Source of the DNA: CAZPAN01 sp964581165
Lineage (GTDB): Bacteria; Actinomycetota; Coriobacteriia; Coriobacteriales; CADBOM01
Reading direction: 5' to 3'
Length of the DNA stretch: 32,186 bases
NCBI GenBank assembly: GCA_964581165.1
Contig: CAZOMM010000015.1
Span: forward strand, 1-32,186
In this document: piece by piece, positions 1 through 7,275 of the stretch
How the letters are laid out: every line of letters starts with the position of its first letter
How positions within the stretch are numbered: the stretch's first letter is position 1
Made by a program: the position numbers and the translations under genes
The notes under the pieces: model-generated
The model's input: the letters and a program-made list of their open reading frames with translations, nothing else
The model's database searches: none
Told to the model about the DNA's origin: nothing

Positions 1-32
1 CTATTATCTCGTTGCGCATTATGAGCCGATTT

Positions 33-80
33 AAGGTGACGAGGTGACAATGTGAAAAGGGCGACAAGGCGAAAAGGCAA
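33..80. repeat. Degenerate 8-nt tandem array upstream of the ATPase gene
   Basis: Six consecutive 8-base blocks starting at 33 read AAGGTGAC, GAGGTGAC, AATGTGAA, AAGGGCGA, CAAGGCGA and AAAGGCAA. The unit is purine-rich and resembles a Shine-Dalgarno sequence. It ends about 80 bases before the start of the next gene. The copies are decayed, so the period rather than the exact sequence supports the call. Confidence 0.5.
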
Positions 81-161
81 AATTCAATTGAAAAACGCGT
101 GGTGCACCTCTCAACAGTGTTTTTATGCACAGCACAGAGCAAAGAAAGCGATTGACCATAG

Positions 162-1472
162 ATGCAACGCAGCATTCTTGAATACCTTTTAAAATGGGCA
201 AAGTCCGACAGTCGTAAACCACTTGTTTTACGAGGCGCTAGACAGGTGGGAAAGACCTGGCTTTTGCTGGAGCTTGGTCGCACATGCTTTGACAACGTTG
301 CCTATGTGCGCATCGAAGATAATGCAAACATGGAGCAGCTCTTTTCTGGATCTTTGAATCCTCAAAGGCTTTTGCGCGCCATATCGATTGGGACCGGTCA
401 GCCCATTCATCCCGATTCGACACTCGTTATTCTCGATGAGATCCAGGCAGCACCTCGTGCACTTACAGCCTTGAAGTACTTTTACGAAGAGGCACCAGAA
501 TACGCAGTTGCAGTAGCCGGCTCGTTGCTGGGGGTTGCTCTCAATGCAGGAGTGTCCTTTCCTGTAGGTAAGGTCACTTTTATAGATGTGCATCCCTTAA
601 GTTTTCGGGAGTTTCTTCTCGCCATGGGCGAAGATGCCCTAGAGCAAAGCATCTGCGATCTAGATTTTGATACCCTGTCTGTATTCTCTGATCGACTGGA
701 AGATCTTTTGAGCCTCTACTATTTAGTGGGTGGTATGCCAGAGGCTGTATCCGATTATTGCGAGAATAATGACGTAAATCGGGTTCGTCGTATTCAGCAG
801 GATATCCTCGAAGCCTATCAAGGGGATTTTGCCAAACATTCAGGATCGCTCGCAGAGCGTTGTCGCCTTGTCTTCAATTCCATCCCACGGCATCTGGCTA
901 AGGAAAATAAGAAGTTTGTATATGGAGTTGTGAAGAAAGGTGCTAGGGGGCGTGACCTAGACGATGCTCTGCAATTTCTCGTTGATGCTGGTTTGGTGAC
1001 CAAGGTCAATCGCGTGTCGTCACCTGGTAGTCCTCTTGCAGCCTATACCGACGAATCAGCCTTCAAACTTTTTTGTGCAGACGTGGGACTTTTGGGTGCC
1101 TTGGCAGATCTCGATCCAAAGACCATTCTGGAGAAGGACACTTTGTTCACGTATTTCAAAGGGGTTATCGCAGAGCAGTATGTTTGTCAGCAACTTGTCT
1201 CCGACTGCGGGCTTACTCCCTATTATTGGTCGGCATCCAAGGGGACTTCGGAGGTGGATTTTTTGGTGCAACTCGATGGGCAGCCAGTTCCCATTGAGGT
1301 AAAGTCGGCAGAAAATCTCAAAGCAAAAAGCCTCGGGGTGTTTTGTAAAGCATACGATCTGAATAACGCCATACGATTCTCGCTTGCTGATTATCGTGAA
1401 GAGTCTTGGATGACAAATGTGCCGCTATACGCAATAAGCTGCCTTCCCAACCTCCGCAGGCAGGTGTCTTAA
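162..1472 (+). CDS. AAA-family ATPase with DUF4143 C-terminal domain
   Basis: A 436-residue protein of the AAA_14/DUF4143 family. Walker A (GARQVGKT) is at residues 25-32 and Walker B (LVILDEIQ) at 88-95. The C-terminal part has the D-x(n)-E-x-K pattern of a PD-(D/E)XK-like nuclease fold (D366, E379, K381; 'PIEVKS'). The family is common in anaerobes and archaea and its biochemical role is not settled. Some members resemble toxin-antitoxin or mobile-element ATPases. The start is ATG at 162, because family members begin a few residues before the 'RKPLVLRGARQVGKT' block. The ribosome site there is poor. The gene stands alone and converges with the C39-like lipoprotein gene. Family is confident; function is not. 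Confidence 0.9.
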   Translation: MQRSILEYLLKWAKSDSRKPLVLRGARQVGKTWLLLELGRTCFDNVAYVRIEDNANMEQLFSGSLNPQRLLRAISIGTGQPIHPDSTLVILDEIQAAPRALTALKYFYEEAPEYAVAVAGSLLGVALNAGVSFPVGKVTFIDVHPLSFREFLLAMGEDALEQSICDLDFDTLSVFSDRLEDLLSLYYLVGGMPEAVSDYCENNDVNRVRRIQQDILEAYQGDFAKHSGSLAERCRLVFNSIPRHLAKENKKFVYGVVKKGARGRDLDDALQFLVDAGLVTKVNRVSSPGSPLAAYTDESAFKLFCADVGLLGALADLDPKTILEKDTLFTYFKGVIAEQYVCQQLVSDCGLTPYYWSASKGTSEVDFLVQLDGQPVPIEVKSAENLKAKSLGVFCKAYDLNNAIRFSLADYREESWMTNVPLYAISCLPNLRRQVS

Positions 1473-1490
1473 TATTTCAAATCGAGAATC

Positions 1491-1577
1491 ACAGCATGTC
1501 CTAGGAGATGCTGTGGCTCCATAAGCTTTATGGAGATTTGAACTTGGAGCATGCTCCTAAGAGACATGCTCTTAAGA
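1491..1577. repeat. Cluster of small palindromes between convergent genes
   Basis: Successive inverted repeats fill the gap between two converging genes: CACAGCAT/ATGCTGTG around 1491-1516, CTCCATAA-GCT-TTATGGAG just after it, the perfect palindrome GGAGCATGCTCC, and a near palindrome AAGAGACATGCTCTT. The last two look like a 15-base tandem pair (GAGCATGCTCCTAA, GAGACATGCTCTTAA). They could end transcription from both sides, but no T-run follows. Confidence 0.5.
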
Positions 1578-1579
1578 TT

Positions 1580-2386
1580 CTAAGAAATAATCACAGCCAT
1601 CTGTCCGCAGGCCTCATAAATCTCTTTGAAGGTATCGTAATCGCGCTCTACAAGGCCATCCAAAGGATCGCTAACAAGCACATCCCCCTCTTCGGATACT
1701 CCGTAGACAACCACACAGTGTTCGTTGCGATACCAAGAATATTCCCCAATTACTTGTCCGCTGTATGCAGGTGTCTCCTGCATATACATGGTTGTCCACA
1801 CCAACACTGGAGTACCCTCCTGTGTAAGCTCAATAATCTCTTCGAATGTTGCTCCAGAAATATCTGTGGCTGTTGCCTGAGATCCGTAATCCTCCAAAAA
1901 GGCGTTAGCCATATTCACCACAGCAGGAGGGAAGGCACCACCACCGGTATACGGACTTCCTAAAAACATGGTTGCATCAGTCCAGCTAGAGTCCATTTCT
2001 ACATATGTATCTACGAACGTAACCGGATCGATACTGAATCCCATTGCGTTTAAAACAATTACAAGCGAGGTAGGTTCACATCCCGATGGCAGTTCTGGGT
2101 TTTGTAGAATCTCTTCTATGTAGTCGGTATAGTCAACGCCCGCTTCTGTGTCTTGTTCATCCTCGGAATCCGTCGTATCAGAGCTGCTGTCAGATCCTTC
2201 TGAATAATCCTGCTGAGCATCGCCCGTCTCTTCAGAGCTACCACAGCCAAAAAGTCCAATCGATAAAGCAGCCAGTGCTAGTCCAACAACAAGAAAAGCA
2301 AGGCATCTTATAGCGCGAGTCTTGTAAAGATCTTCGCAGTATGCAGACGTAAAATTCTCAGACTTAAAATTCTGTGGGTATGCCAT
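1580..2386 (-). CDS. C39-like cysteine peptidase lipoprotein
   Basis: A 268-residue exported lipoprotein. A membrane segment at about residues 29-47 ends in a lipobox (LFGC, Cys48). An acidic Ser/Asp/Glu linker follows to about residue 85, then a C39_2-type papain-like domain. Candidate catalytic residues are Cys103 in 'PSGCEPTS', His223 in 'NEHCVVVYGV' and Asp240 in 'VSDP'. The family cleaves peptides or acts as a cell-surface peptidase; the substrate is unknown. Start ATG is at 2386 with GGGAGGG close upstream. An unusual stretch of about 28 residues precedes the membrane segment. It holds a 5-residue repeat ending in NF, encoded by a 15-base tandem pair at 2351-2380. It lies downstream of dnaK on the same strand, 258 bases away. 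Confidence 0.85.
   Translation of the reverse strand: MAYPQNFKSENFTSAYCEDLYKTRAIRCLAFLVVGLALAALSIGLFGCGSSEETGDAQQDYSEGSDSSSDTTDSEDEQDTEAGVDYTDYIEEILQNPELPSGCEPTSLVIVLNAMGFSIDPVTFVDTYVEMDSSWTDATMFLGSPYTGGGAFPPAVVNMANAFLEDYGSQATATDISGATFEEIIELTQEGTPVLVWTTMYMQETPAYSGQVIGEYSWYRNEHCVVVYGVSEEGDVLVSDPLDGLVERDYDTFKEIYEACGQMAVIIS
2351..2380 (-). repeat. 15-nt tandem pair in the lipoprotein N-terminus
   Basis: Two 15-base copies beginning AAAATTCT (2351-2365, 2366-2380) lie immediately after the start codon on the coding strand. They encode two xxxNF pentapeptides. The period keeps the reading frame. Confidence 0.55.
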
Positions 2387-2480
2387 ACCACCCTCCCAAA
2401 GACAATTCTCTAGGTTTATGTTTATGGGCGTACCTCCCGTTCATTTGATTCTCACCCAAAACTTTAGTCTCGGACACATA

Positions 2481-2490
2481 TTAGCGCTAA
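2481..2490. promoter_or_regulatory. Palindrome in the leader of the C39-like gene
   Basis: TTAGCGCTAA is a perfect 10-base palindrome about 95 bases upstream of the lipoprotein start. Two further GCTAAAG motifs lie nearby (about 2485 and 2528). It could be an operator. There is no independent support. Confidence 0.25.
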
Positions 2491-2540
2491 AGATAGCTTT
2501 AAAAACAAGGTTAGAGATTTACACTACGCTAAAGCGCCAC

Positions 2541-2641
2541 TGACATGGAGAAACCGCCGCCTGACATGGACTTGCCGTCATTGACATGGGGAGAGTATCG
2601 GTGACGTAGAGTTGTCGCCGTTGACGTAGAGTAGATTAAAA
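2541..2641. repeat. Five-copy 20/21-nt tandem array, TGACATGGAG core
   Basis: The core TGACRTRGAG or close variants start at 2541, 2562, 2582, 2602 and 2622, a spacing of 21, 20, 20 and 20 bases. Each is followed by a GC-richer half resembling TTGCCGYCGT. The array fills the gap between the dnaK stop and the leader of the lipoprotein gene. Spacing by two helical turns puts all cores on one face of the DNA, as in protein-binding arrays. The units are also consistent with plain tandem duplication. Confidence 0.7.
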
Positions 2642-2644
2642 GAT

Positions 2645-4414
2645 CTACTCCGAAGCTGCCATGTTACGCGCATTAGCACTTGAGGCTTCGAGTGCAGCGA
2701 TTGCTTGTTCAATTGCTGCAATTTCTGTCTCAGTTATCTTTTCTGTTCTTTTTGAGATGGCCTTGCGCAAGGCATTTTCGTCATTTTTGATCTGCTTTTT
2801 TTCTTCTTTAGAGAGTTTTTTCCCGAGTTTAGAGACTGCCTGTCCAGACTCATTCAAAAGCATATTGGCTCTAGAAACAATATCTACAGCACTTTTGCGC
2901 ACCTGGTCTTGCTCGGCATACTCCTCGGCATCGCGAATTGCTCTTTCGATCTCGGCATCGCTCATGCGCTCGGAATTTTCGATTGTGATTGATTGTTGCT
3001 TGCCTGTGTCGAGATCCTTGGCCGAAACCCTAAGAATTCCATTGGCATCGATGTCAAAGGTAACTTCTATTTGAGGAACTCCAGCAGGAGCTCTCTTGAT
3101 GCCCTTAAGCTTAAACTTTCCGATGGTTTTGTTGTCTTTTGCCATTGGACGCTCGCCCTGCAAAACATGGATCTCCACGCTTGTTTGATAGGCCGAAGCC
3201 GTGGAGAAGATCTGCGAATAGTGCACGGGCAAAGTGGTGTTTCGTTCTACAAGACGTGTGGCAATTCCACCGACTGTCTCAATCGAGAGCGAGAGAGGAG
3301 TAACGTCTAGCAGCAAGATGCTTCCAGCCTTAACCAGACCTGTTGAGCTGCCAGCTAGAGTGGCAGCCTGAATTGCAGCTCCCATGGCCACACATTCATC
3401 GGGGTTGATTGTGGCAGAGGCATTCATGCCGGTAAGAGAGCGAACCTCTTGGGCTACAGCGGGCATTCTGGTGGAACCTCCAACCAAAAGCACCATTCCA
3501 AGCTCGCTGGCAGCAATTCCTGCATCATCTAAGGTAGACTCCACAGGGCCAGCCAGCCTATCAATGAGGTCGCGGGTCATCTGGTTAAACTCAGCTCTGC
3601 TAACAGTAGATTCTAGGTGGAGTGGCCCTGATCCCCCTTGGGTAATAAAGGGGAGATTTACGGTAGTTGTCTCAAGCGAAGAGAGATCTTCTTTTGCCTG
3701 TCTTGCGGCTTCTCTTATGCGCTGCATGGCTGTAGGATCCCGATGAAGATCTACCCCATTTGCCCTCTTGAACTGATCGAGCAGGTGCTGTGCAAGCTTT
3801 TCGTCAAAATCGTCTCCACCAAGATGATTGTCTCCTGCTGTTGCAAGCACCTCTATAACGTCGTCGCCGATTTCGATGATAGAAACATCAAAGGTTCCAC
3901 CTCCAAGGTCAAAGACCATAACTTTTTGGGGCTTTCCGTTATCGAGGCCATAAGCCAAAGCGGCACTGGTTGGCTCATTGATGATTCTCAAAACGTTTAA
4001 ACCTGCAATTTTGCCTGCATCTTTGGTGGCCTGACGCTGCATGTCGTTAAAGTAAGCAGGAACAGTGATAACAGCGTCTGTTACAGGTTGTCCTAGGTAG
4101 GCTTCGGCATCGGTTCTGAGTTTGCGCAGGATCATTGCCGAGACCTCTTGTGGAGTCATTCGCTTGCCGTCTATGGAGATTCTCCAGTCGGTGCCCATAT
4201 GACGCTTTACCGAAGCAATGGTTTTATCCGGATTGGTGGCTGCCTGTCTTGTGGCAATGGTTCCAACTAGTCTTTCACCCGTGTTTGTAAATGCCACAAC
4301 GCTTGGAGTTGTGCGCTCACCCTCGGCGTTGGGGATTATTACGGGCCGGCCACCTTCGACTGTGGCCATACAGCTGTTGGTTGTTCCAAGATCAATCCCT
4401 ATTGTTGCTCCCAT
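2645..4414 (-). CDS. dnaK: Hsp70 chaperone DnaK
   Basis: A 589-residue Hsp70. The ATPase signatures IGIDLGTTNS (5-14) and VFDLGGGTFDVS (167-178) are intact, and a 'LLVGGSTRMP' signature lies near residue 310. A substrate-binding domain and a helical lid follow. The lid is short, with no EEVD-like tail, so the protein is somewhat shorter than the usual 600-640 residues. Start ATG has AAAGGA upstream. The usual partners grpE and hspR/hrcA are absent. Instead the gene ends a cluster with a J-domain protein, a DUF5685 protein and a zinc-ribbon membrane protein. It may therefore be a specialised second DnaK. A 36-base higher-order repeat fills its leader. Confidence 0.95.
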   Translation of the reverse strand: MGATIGIDLGTTNSCMATVEGGRPVIIPNAEGERTTPSVVAFTNTGERLVGTIATRQAATNPDKTIASVKRHMGTDWRISIDGKRMTPQEVSAMILRKLRTDAEAYLGQPVTDAVITVPAYFNDMQRQATKDAGKIAGLNVLRIINEPTSAALAYGLDNGKPQKVMVFDLGGGTFDVSIIEIGDDVIEVLATAGDNHLGGDDFDEKLAQHLLDQFKRANGVDLHRDPTAMQRIREAARQAKEDLSSLETTTVNLPFITQGGSGPLHLESTVSRAEFNQMTRDLIDRLAGPVESTLDDAGIAASELGMVLLVGGSTRMPAVAQEVRSLTGMNASATINPDECVAMGAAIQAATLAGSSTGLVKAGSILLLDVTPLSLSIETVGGIATRLVERNTTLPVHYSQIFSTASAYQTSVEIHVLQGERPMAKDNKTIGKFKLKGIKRAPAGVPQIEVTFDIDANGILRVSAKDLDTGKQQSITIENSERMSDAEIERAIRDAEEYAEQDQVRKSAVDIVSRANMLLNESGQAVSKLGKKLSKEEKKQIKNDENALRKAISKRTEKITETEIAAIEQAIAALEASSANARNMAASE

Positions 4415-4432
4415 GTAAAGCCATCCTTTCTG

Positions 4433-4446
4433 ATGAGAAATCTCAT
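4433..4446. promoter_or_regulatory. Inverted repeat just upstream of dnaK ribosome site
   Basis: ATGAGA and TCTCAT are separated by AA. The position is 19-32 bases before the dnaK start, overlapping the translation initiation region. It is neither a CIRCE nor a HAIR element. It could be a small mRNA hairpin or an operator half. Confidence 0.3.
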
Positions 4447-4464
4447 ACTTGTTATCTGTTTAGG

Positions 4465-4483
4465 TTGCATCGCTTGGATGCAA
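4465..4483. promoter_or_regulatory. Inverted repeat TTGCATC-N5-GATGCAA upstream of dnaK
   Basis: Perfect 7-base arms around a 5-base spacer, about 50 bases before the dnaK start, between the repeat array and the gene. This is the size and place of a repressor operator. It does not match the CIRCE (TTAGCACTC-N9-GAGTGCTAA) or HAIR consensus, so the regulator is unknown. Confidence 0.4.
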
Positions 4484-4484
4484 G

Positions 4485-4648
4485 GTAAGTTGCGTCAAGT
4501 TGCGCGAAACAAGGTTCGCGACAGGTTGCGATAAGTCGCGCGAAGTTGCGCCAAGTCGCGCGAAGCAAAGCCAGCGCGAAGTTGCGCCAAGTCGCGCGAA
4601 GCAAAGCCCGCGCGAAGTCGCGCCAAATCATGCGAAACAAAGCCAGCG
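4485..4648. repeat. Higher-order tandem repeat in the dnaK leader (36-nt superunit)
   Basis: The base unit is 10 bases (CGAAGTYGCG / CCAAGTCGCG). Every third block is a 16-base variant (CGAAGCAAAGCCAGCG), giving a 10+10+16 superunit. Superunits lie at 4485-4520, 4541-4576, 4577-4612 and 4613-4648. A 20-base partial unit (10+10, without the 16) lies at 4521-4540. The structure is hierarchical, as in satellite DNA, and sits between the J-domain gene and dnaK. The small open frames across it look like by-products of the period. Confidence 0.85.
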
Positions 4649-4697
4649 GCATTTGAAGAGCCCAAGCTCGCGGCATTTAAAAAACCCAGTGACATCC
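4649..4697. repeat. Second, unrelated two-copy repeat beside the 36-nt array
   Basis: Two copies of a block of about 24 bases, each starting near GCGGCATTT and running into a CCCA segment, abut the GC-rich array on the side of the J-domain gene. The sequence differs from the 36-base unit. Confidence 0.4.
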
Positions 4698-4703
4698 GAA
4701 GAA

Positions 4704-5531
4704 CTAATAAAAAAGGCATGGGCGAAGATAACTGCAAACAGTTGGTCCACAAAACCACATGGCACAGCAAAGCATTCCCAAAGAGCTAGTATCCATCTGA
4801 AAGCCCCAAGCGTTGCCCTGCTCTTGGTATTGTCTTGCGTCTTGGCTAATCCATTCCTGTGCCTTTTGATAATCGCTGTTGTTTGGATCCATCTGAACCG
4901 CACGTCTAATGTGTTCTAGGGCCTGCACCTCGTTGCCAGCATTCTTGTGAGCAATTGCGCTGATGTAGTGCCAGCGAGCATTTCGCATATTGCTCTTGAA
5001 GGATCTAAGGATGTTAAGTGCGTAGCTTGGATTACCCGCATTGATTGCGTTAATGGCAGAAACCATCTCGGGACTATCGCTTGCCATTGCTCCTGGATGA
5101 ACTGGCTGGGCATGACCAGTGCTTCTGTAACCAAAGAAATCATCAAAGTCAAAATCGCCGGTCCAACCGCCGCGTCCAGCTCCTCCGCTATAACCGCCGC
5201 CATAGCCGCCATAGCCCCCATACCCGCCATAGGTATTTTGCTCAGTGCTTTGTCCAGAATAACCTCTAGTTGATTGCTGCTGACCATATCCAGTGCTTGT
5301 TGTTTGACTGTAGGAAGATTGCTGCTTGCGCCTATCGCTTGCCGCATATTTATCTGGGTTCATAATGCGGTCGTAAGCCTCGTTGATCTTATTCATACGC
5401 TCGGCTGCATCTGGATCGTTGGGATTTAGGTCGGGATGATTTTCCCTGGCCTTTTTTCGGTAGGCCTTTTTCACCTCGTCCATGGAGGCGTTTTCGTCAA
5501 CGCCGAGAACCTCATAGGGGCTTTCAGCCAT
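4704..5531 (-). CDS. J-domain co-chaperone with Gly/Tyr-rich linker and TPR-like tail
   Basis: A 275-residue protein. An N-terminal J domain (residues 1-65) has the essential HPD motif at 32-34, which stimulates Hsp70 ATPase. A Gly/Tyr/Ser/Gln-rich linker spans about 85-140, and a helical TPR-like region about 150-235. There is no Cys zinc domain, so it is not a classical DnaJ. The C-terminus is hydrophobic and Cys-rich ('MLCCAMWFCGPTVCSYL'), suggesting membrane association. The start overlaps the end of the DUF5685 gene by 8 bases, pointing to translational coupling. It is the likely partner of the dnaK just downstream. Confidence 0.9.
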   Translation of the reverse strand: MAESPYEVLGVDENASMDEVKKAYRKKARENHPDLNPNDPDAAERMNKINEAYDRIMNPDKYAASDRRKQQSSYSQTTSTGYGQQQSTRGYSGQSTEQNTYGGYGGYGGYGGGYSGGAGRGGWTGDFDFDDFFGYRSTGHAQPVHPGAMASDSPEMVSAINAINAGNPSYALNILRSFKSNMRNARWHYISAIAHKNAGNEVQALEHIRRAVQMDPNNSDYQKAQEWISQDARQYQEQGNAWGFQMDTSSLGMLCCAMWFCGPTVCSYLRPCLFY

Positions 5532-6417
5532 TTGCCCTCTGCTCTCCTTCGATCTTTTTTTGCTGGTTTTCTCGGATCTTTTCTCGCTGGTTTTTCTGTC
5601 GCTTTTTCTTACTTTTTTCCATTAAATTGTTGTACTTAATCCATACTCCCGAGTAAAGCACGCTGCGCATTATATGCAAATCTTGTTCTAGGGGGAGTTT
5701 CTCAAATATCTCAGTTGCCATTCCAATATGAGACATAATCGGTTTCATGGCACTCTCTCGCGATATATTTGCTGCCAAAAGTGGGTTATAGCTCTTCTTT
5801 TTGGCATCTTCATCCATATCGCACAGCGCATCCATTAGATAGATAAAACGCCCCAGCCTATCTCCAAAGGCTCTTAAGGCCCTAGACCACTCATCTTCGC
5901 GTGGGCAGAACAGCTCAGCCATGATAGTTCCAAACAAAGCAGCGGCTGCATCGGGATCTGGGCTGGCCATTCTTTCTAACTCGCTAATCTGCATGAGCCC
6001 CGACTCTATTGCTTTGCATTGATTTGGGATGCGGCTAGCTGCGATTTCGTAAGGCTTTTGCATCGCACGAGCCCAAACTTTAGCGCTGGTTTTTTTGTCG
6101 TCATTCCAGTCGTCTAGGCATTTATGGTAAGCGAGGGCCAATGTTATATCAGCCACGTACTCCCCAAGTTTGCTTCTTAGAATCTGCTTAGGTTTTGCAG
6201 GATGCACAGGACAACGAGCAATTTTTGTAGTTTCTTTAGGCTCATAAAGAGAGGCTAGAAGCAGGAGCAAAAAGAGCATGTCGTAAGCTAGGTTTGCGCG
6301 TGCCAGCTGTCCATATCTATCGCGGATATCCAAGCAAAGTCCACAGTAGACAGCCTGATAGCGCTCTTTTTCGGCCTCGTCCAAGCTGCTAGTTTCTGCT
6401 ATCAGATATCCATACAT
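5524..6417 (-). CDS. DUF5685 family protein
   Basis: A 297-residue protein recognised by the family pattern: an N-terminal CGLC (Cys25, Cys28), a following helical stretch with 'AYDMLFLLLLL', and 'RCPVHP' (Cys69, His72). These Cys/His residues could bind metal. Family members often sit next to J-domain genes in anaerobes. Their function is unknown. The C-terminal 35 residues are highly basic (Lys/Arg/Gln) and are encoded by a tandem repeat with a 24-base period (copies starting at 5562 and 5586), which preserves the frame. The gene overlaps the J-domain gene and lies 81 bases after the zinc-ribbon gene. Confidence 0.8.
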   Translation of the reverse strand: MYGYLIAETSSLDEAEKERYQAVYCGLCLDIRDRYGQLARANLAYDMLFLLLLLASLYEPKETTKIARCPVHPAKPKQILRSKLGEYVADITLALAYHKCLDDWNDDKKTSAKVWARAMQKPYEIAASRIPNQCKAIESGLMQISELERMASPDPDAAAALFGTIMAELFCPREDEWSRALRAFGDRLGRFIYLMDALCDMDEDAKKKSYNPLLAANISRESAMKPIMSHIGMATEIFEKLPLEQDLHIMRSVLYSGVWIKYNNLMEKSKKKRQKNQREKIRENQQKKIEGEQRANG

Positions 6418-6463
6418 CTCAAAAGAAATCCTAGTTTATGAATGCTTATAAATGTCTTTTATA

Positions 6464-6508
6464 AATACTTACGACTTAAATACCTACGACTTAAATACCT
6501 ACGACTTG
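6464..6508 (-). repeat. Three 15-nt copies carrying the stop codon of the zinc-ribbon gene
   Basis: Units AATACYTACGACTTR lie at 6464-6478, 6479-6493 and 6494-6508. On the coding (minus) strand each contains AAGTCGTAG or AAGTCGTAA, the last sense codons plus stop of the upstream gene. The period is a multiple of three, so the array gives three in-frame stops in a row. It has grown out of the 3' end of the gene. Confidence 0.8.
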
Positions 6509-6915
6509 CGAATAGTCTGATGATGGCACTTGGGGCATGTAACCTTAATTCGGCCTTTTCCTCGTGGCACAGAAAGAACTGTTTTGCAGCTCTCACATTT
6601 AAAGTACATGGTAGTTTTGCGATTTCGGATAGCTTTTATAGCCACAGAGATCGTTTTTCTAGGCTTGGAAATAACTTGCAAAAAAGCTTGATTTTCGGCC
6701 TGACGCTTGTGAACATTGCGAGAAAGAGTTCTAAAGATCGAATAAGCCAAGGCCGCGATCCCAACTATCCATAGGAAATCTAGGCCTGTAAACATATATA
6801 TGAGCAAAAAGACAAAACACAGTATCAAAGAAGTCGCGCCGAGTTGGTCGTTCCCATTGCGACCTTGCATAAATCCGGCCATCTTCCACTGAAGTTTATT
6901 GAAAAAATTCCCCAT
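6499..6915 (-). CDS. Two-TM membrane protein with C-terminal zinc ribbon
   Basis: 138 residues when started at the ATG at 6915, which has AAGGA five bases upstream. A longer open frame continues upstream through a 13-base repeat array and encodes only repetitive Arg/Ser-rich sequence, so I reject that start. Two membrane segments span about residues 26-62. The tail has paired cysteines, Cys107/Cys110 and Cys127/Cys130, forming a zinc-ribbon pattern (CxxC...CPKC). No precise family is recognised. It is the first gene of the DUF5685/J-domain/DnaK block, which suggests a role in the same membrane-linked chaperone process. Confidence 0.75.
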   Translation of the reverse strand: MGNFFNKLQWKMAGFMQGRNGNDQLGATSLILCFVFLLIYMFTGLDFLWIVGIAALAYSIFRTLSRNVHKRQAENQAFLQVISKPRKTISVAIKAIRNRKTTMYFKCESCKTVLSVPRGKGRIKVTCPKCHHQTIRKS

Positions 6916-6985
6916 AGCGTCCTTCTTGTGTGAGTCTCTTATGTGAGACGGTATCTTTCTTGTTCTTGTGCGAGACAGTCTCTTT

Positions 6986-7139
6986 TTTGTGAGAACCCAT
7001 TGTGTGGGTCTCTTATATGTATCTTTGCGAGTCCCCTGTGCGAACCTCTTGCGCGAGTCTCTCGTGTGAGCCCCCCTGCGGAACCCCCTGCGCGAACTCC
7101 TTATGCGAGTTCCTTGCATGAGCCCCTTGCGCGAGTCTC
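6986..7139. repeat. 13-nt tandem array in the leader of the zinc-ribbon gene
   Basis: Nine units of exactly 13 bases keep phase from 7023 to 7139, with consensus TTGCGCGAGYCCC. Further decayed units extend toward the gene (for example 7000-7012 and 6986-6998). On the coding strand the unit reads GGGRCTCGCGCAA, and some copies carry AAGG or AGGGG resembling a ribosome site. Thirteen is not a multiple of three, in keeping with a non-coding array. Confidence 0.85.
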
Positions 7140-7275
7140 CCAAATGTATGTTTTTTAGTTTTGCTTTGGTGACAATGAAGCACTATACAGTTTTGATTGA
7201 ATAAAAGCCCCTGGCTGCCTTTGCTTTTCACAGAAACGATACATGCCTTGTCACTTGCGGCAATCAGCTTGCCGC

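Noticed and set aside
2541..2641. Series of promoters, because TTGACA-like hexamers recur
   Set aside because: No matching -10 boxes lie 16-18 bases downstream of the hexamers. The regular spacing is better explained as a tandem array.
4433..4483. CIRCE or HAIR heat-shock element before dnaK
   Set aside because: The inverted repeats there differ in sequence and spacing from both consensus elements.
4452..4770. Overlapping small open frames on both strands of the dnaK leader
   Set aside because: They are translations of the 10/36-base repeat with no ribosome site, and the frames repeat the same short peptides.
6925..7140. CRISPR array
   Set aside because: Units are 13 bases, head to tail without unique spacers, and no cas gene is present. 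The other arrays fail for the same reason.
6916..7143. N-terminal extension of the zinc-ribbon protein in the same open frame
   Set aside because: It encodes only Arg/Ser-rich sequence produced by the 13-base array. A good ribosome site and a natural N-terminus are found at 6915.
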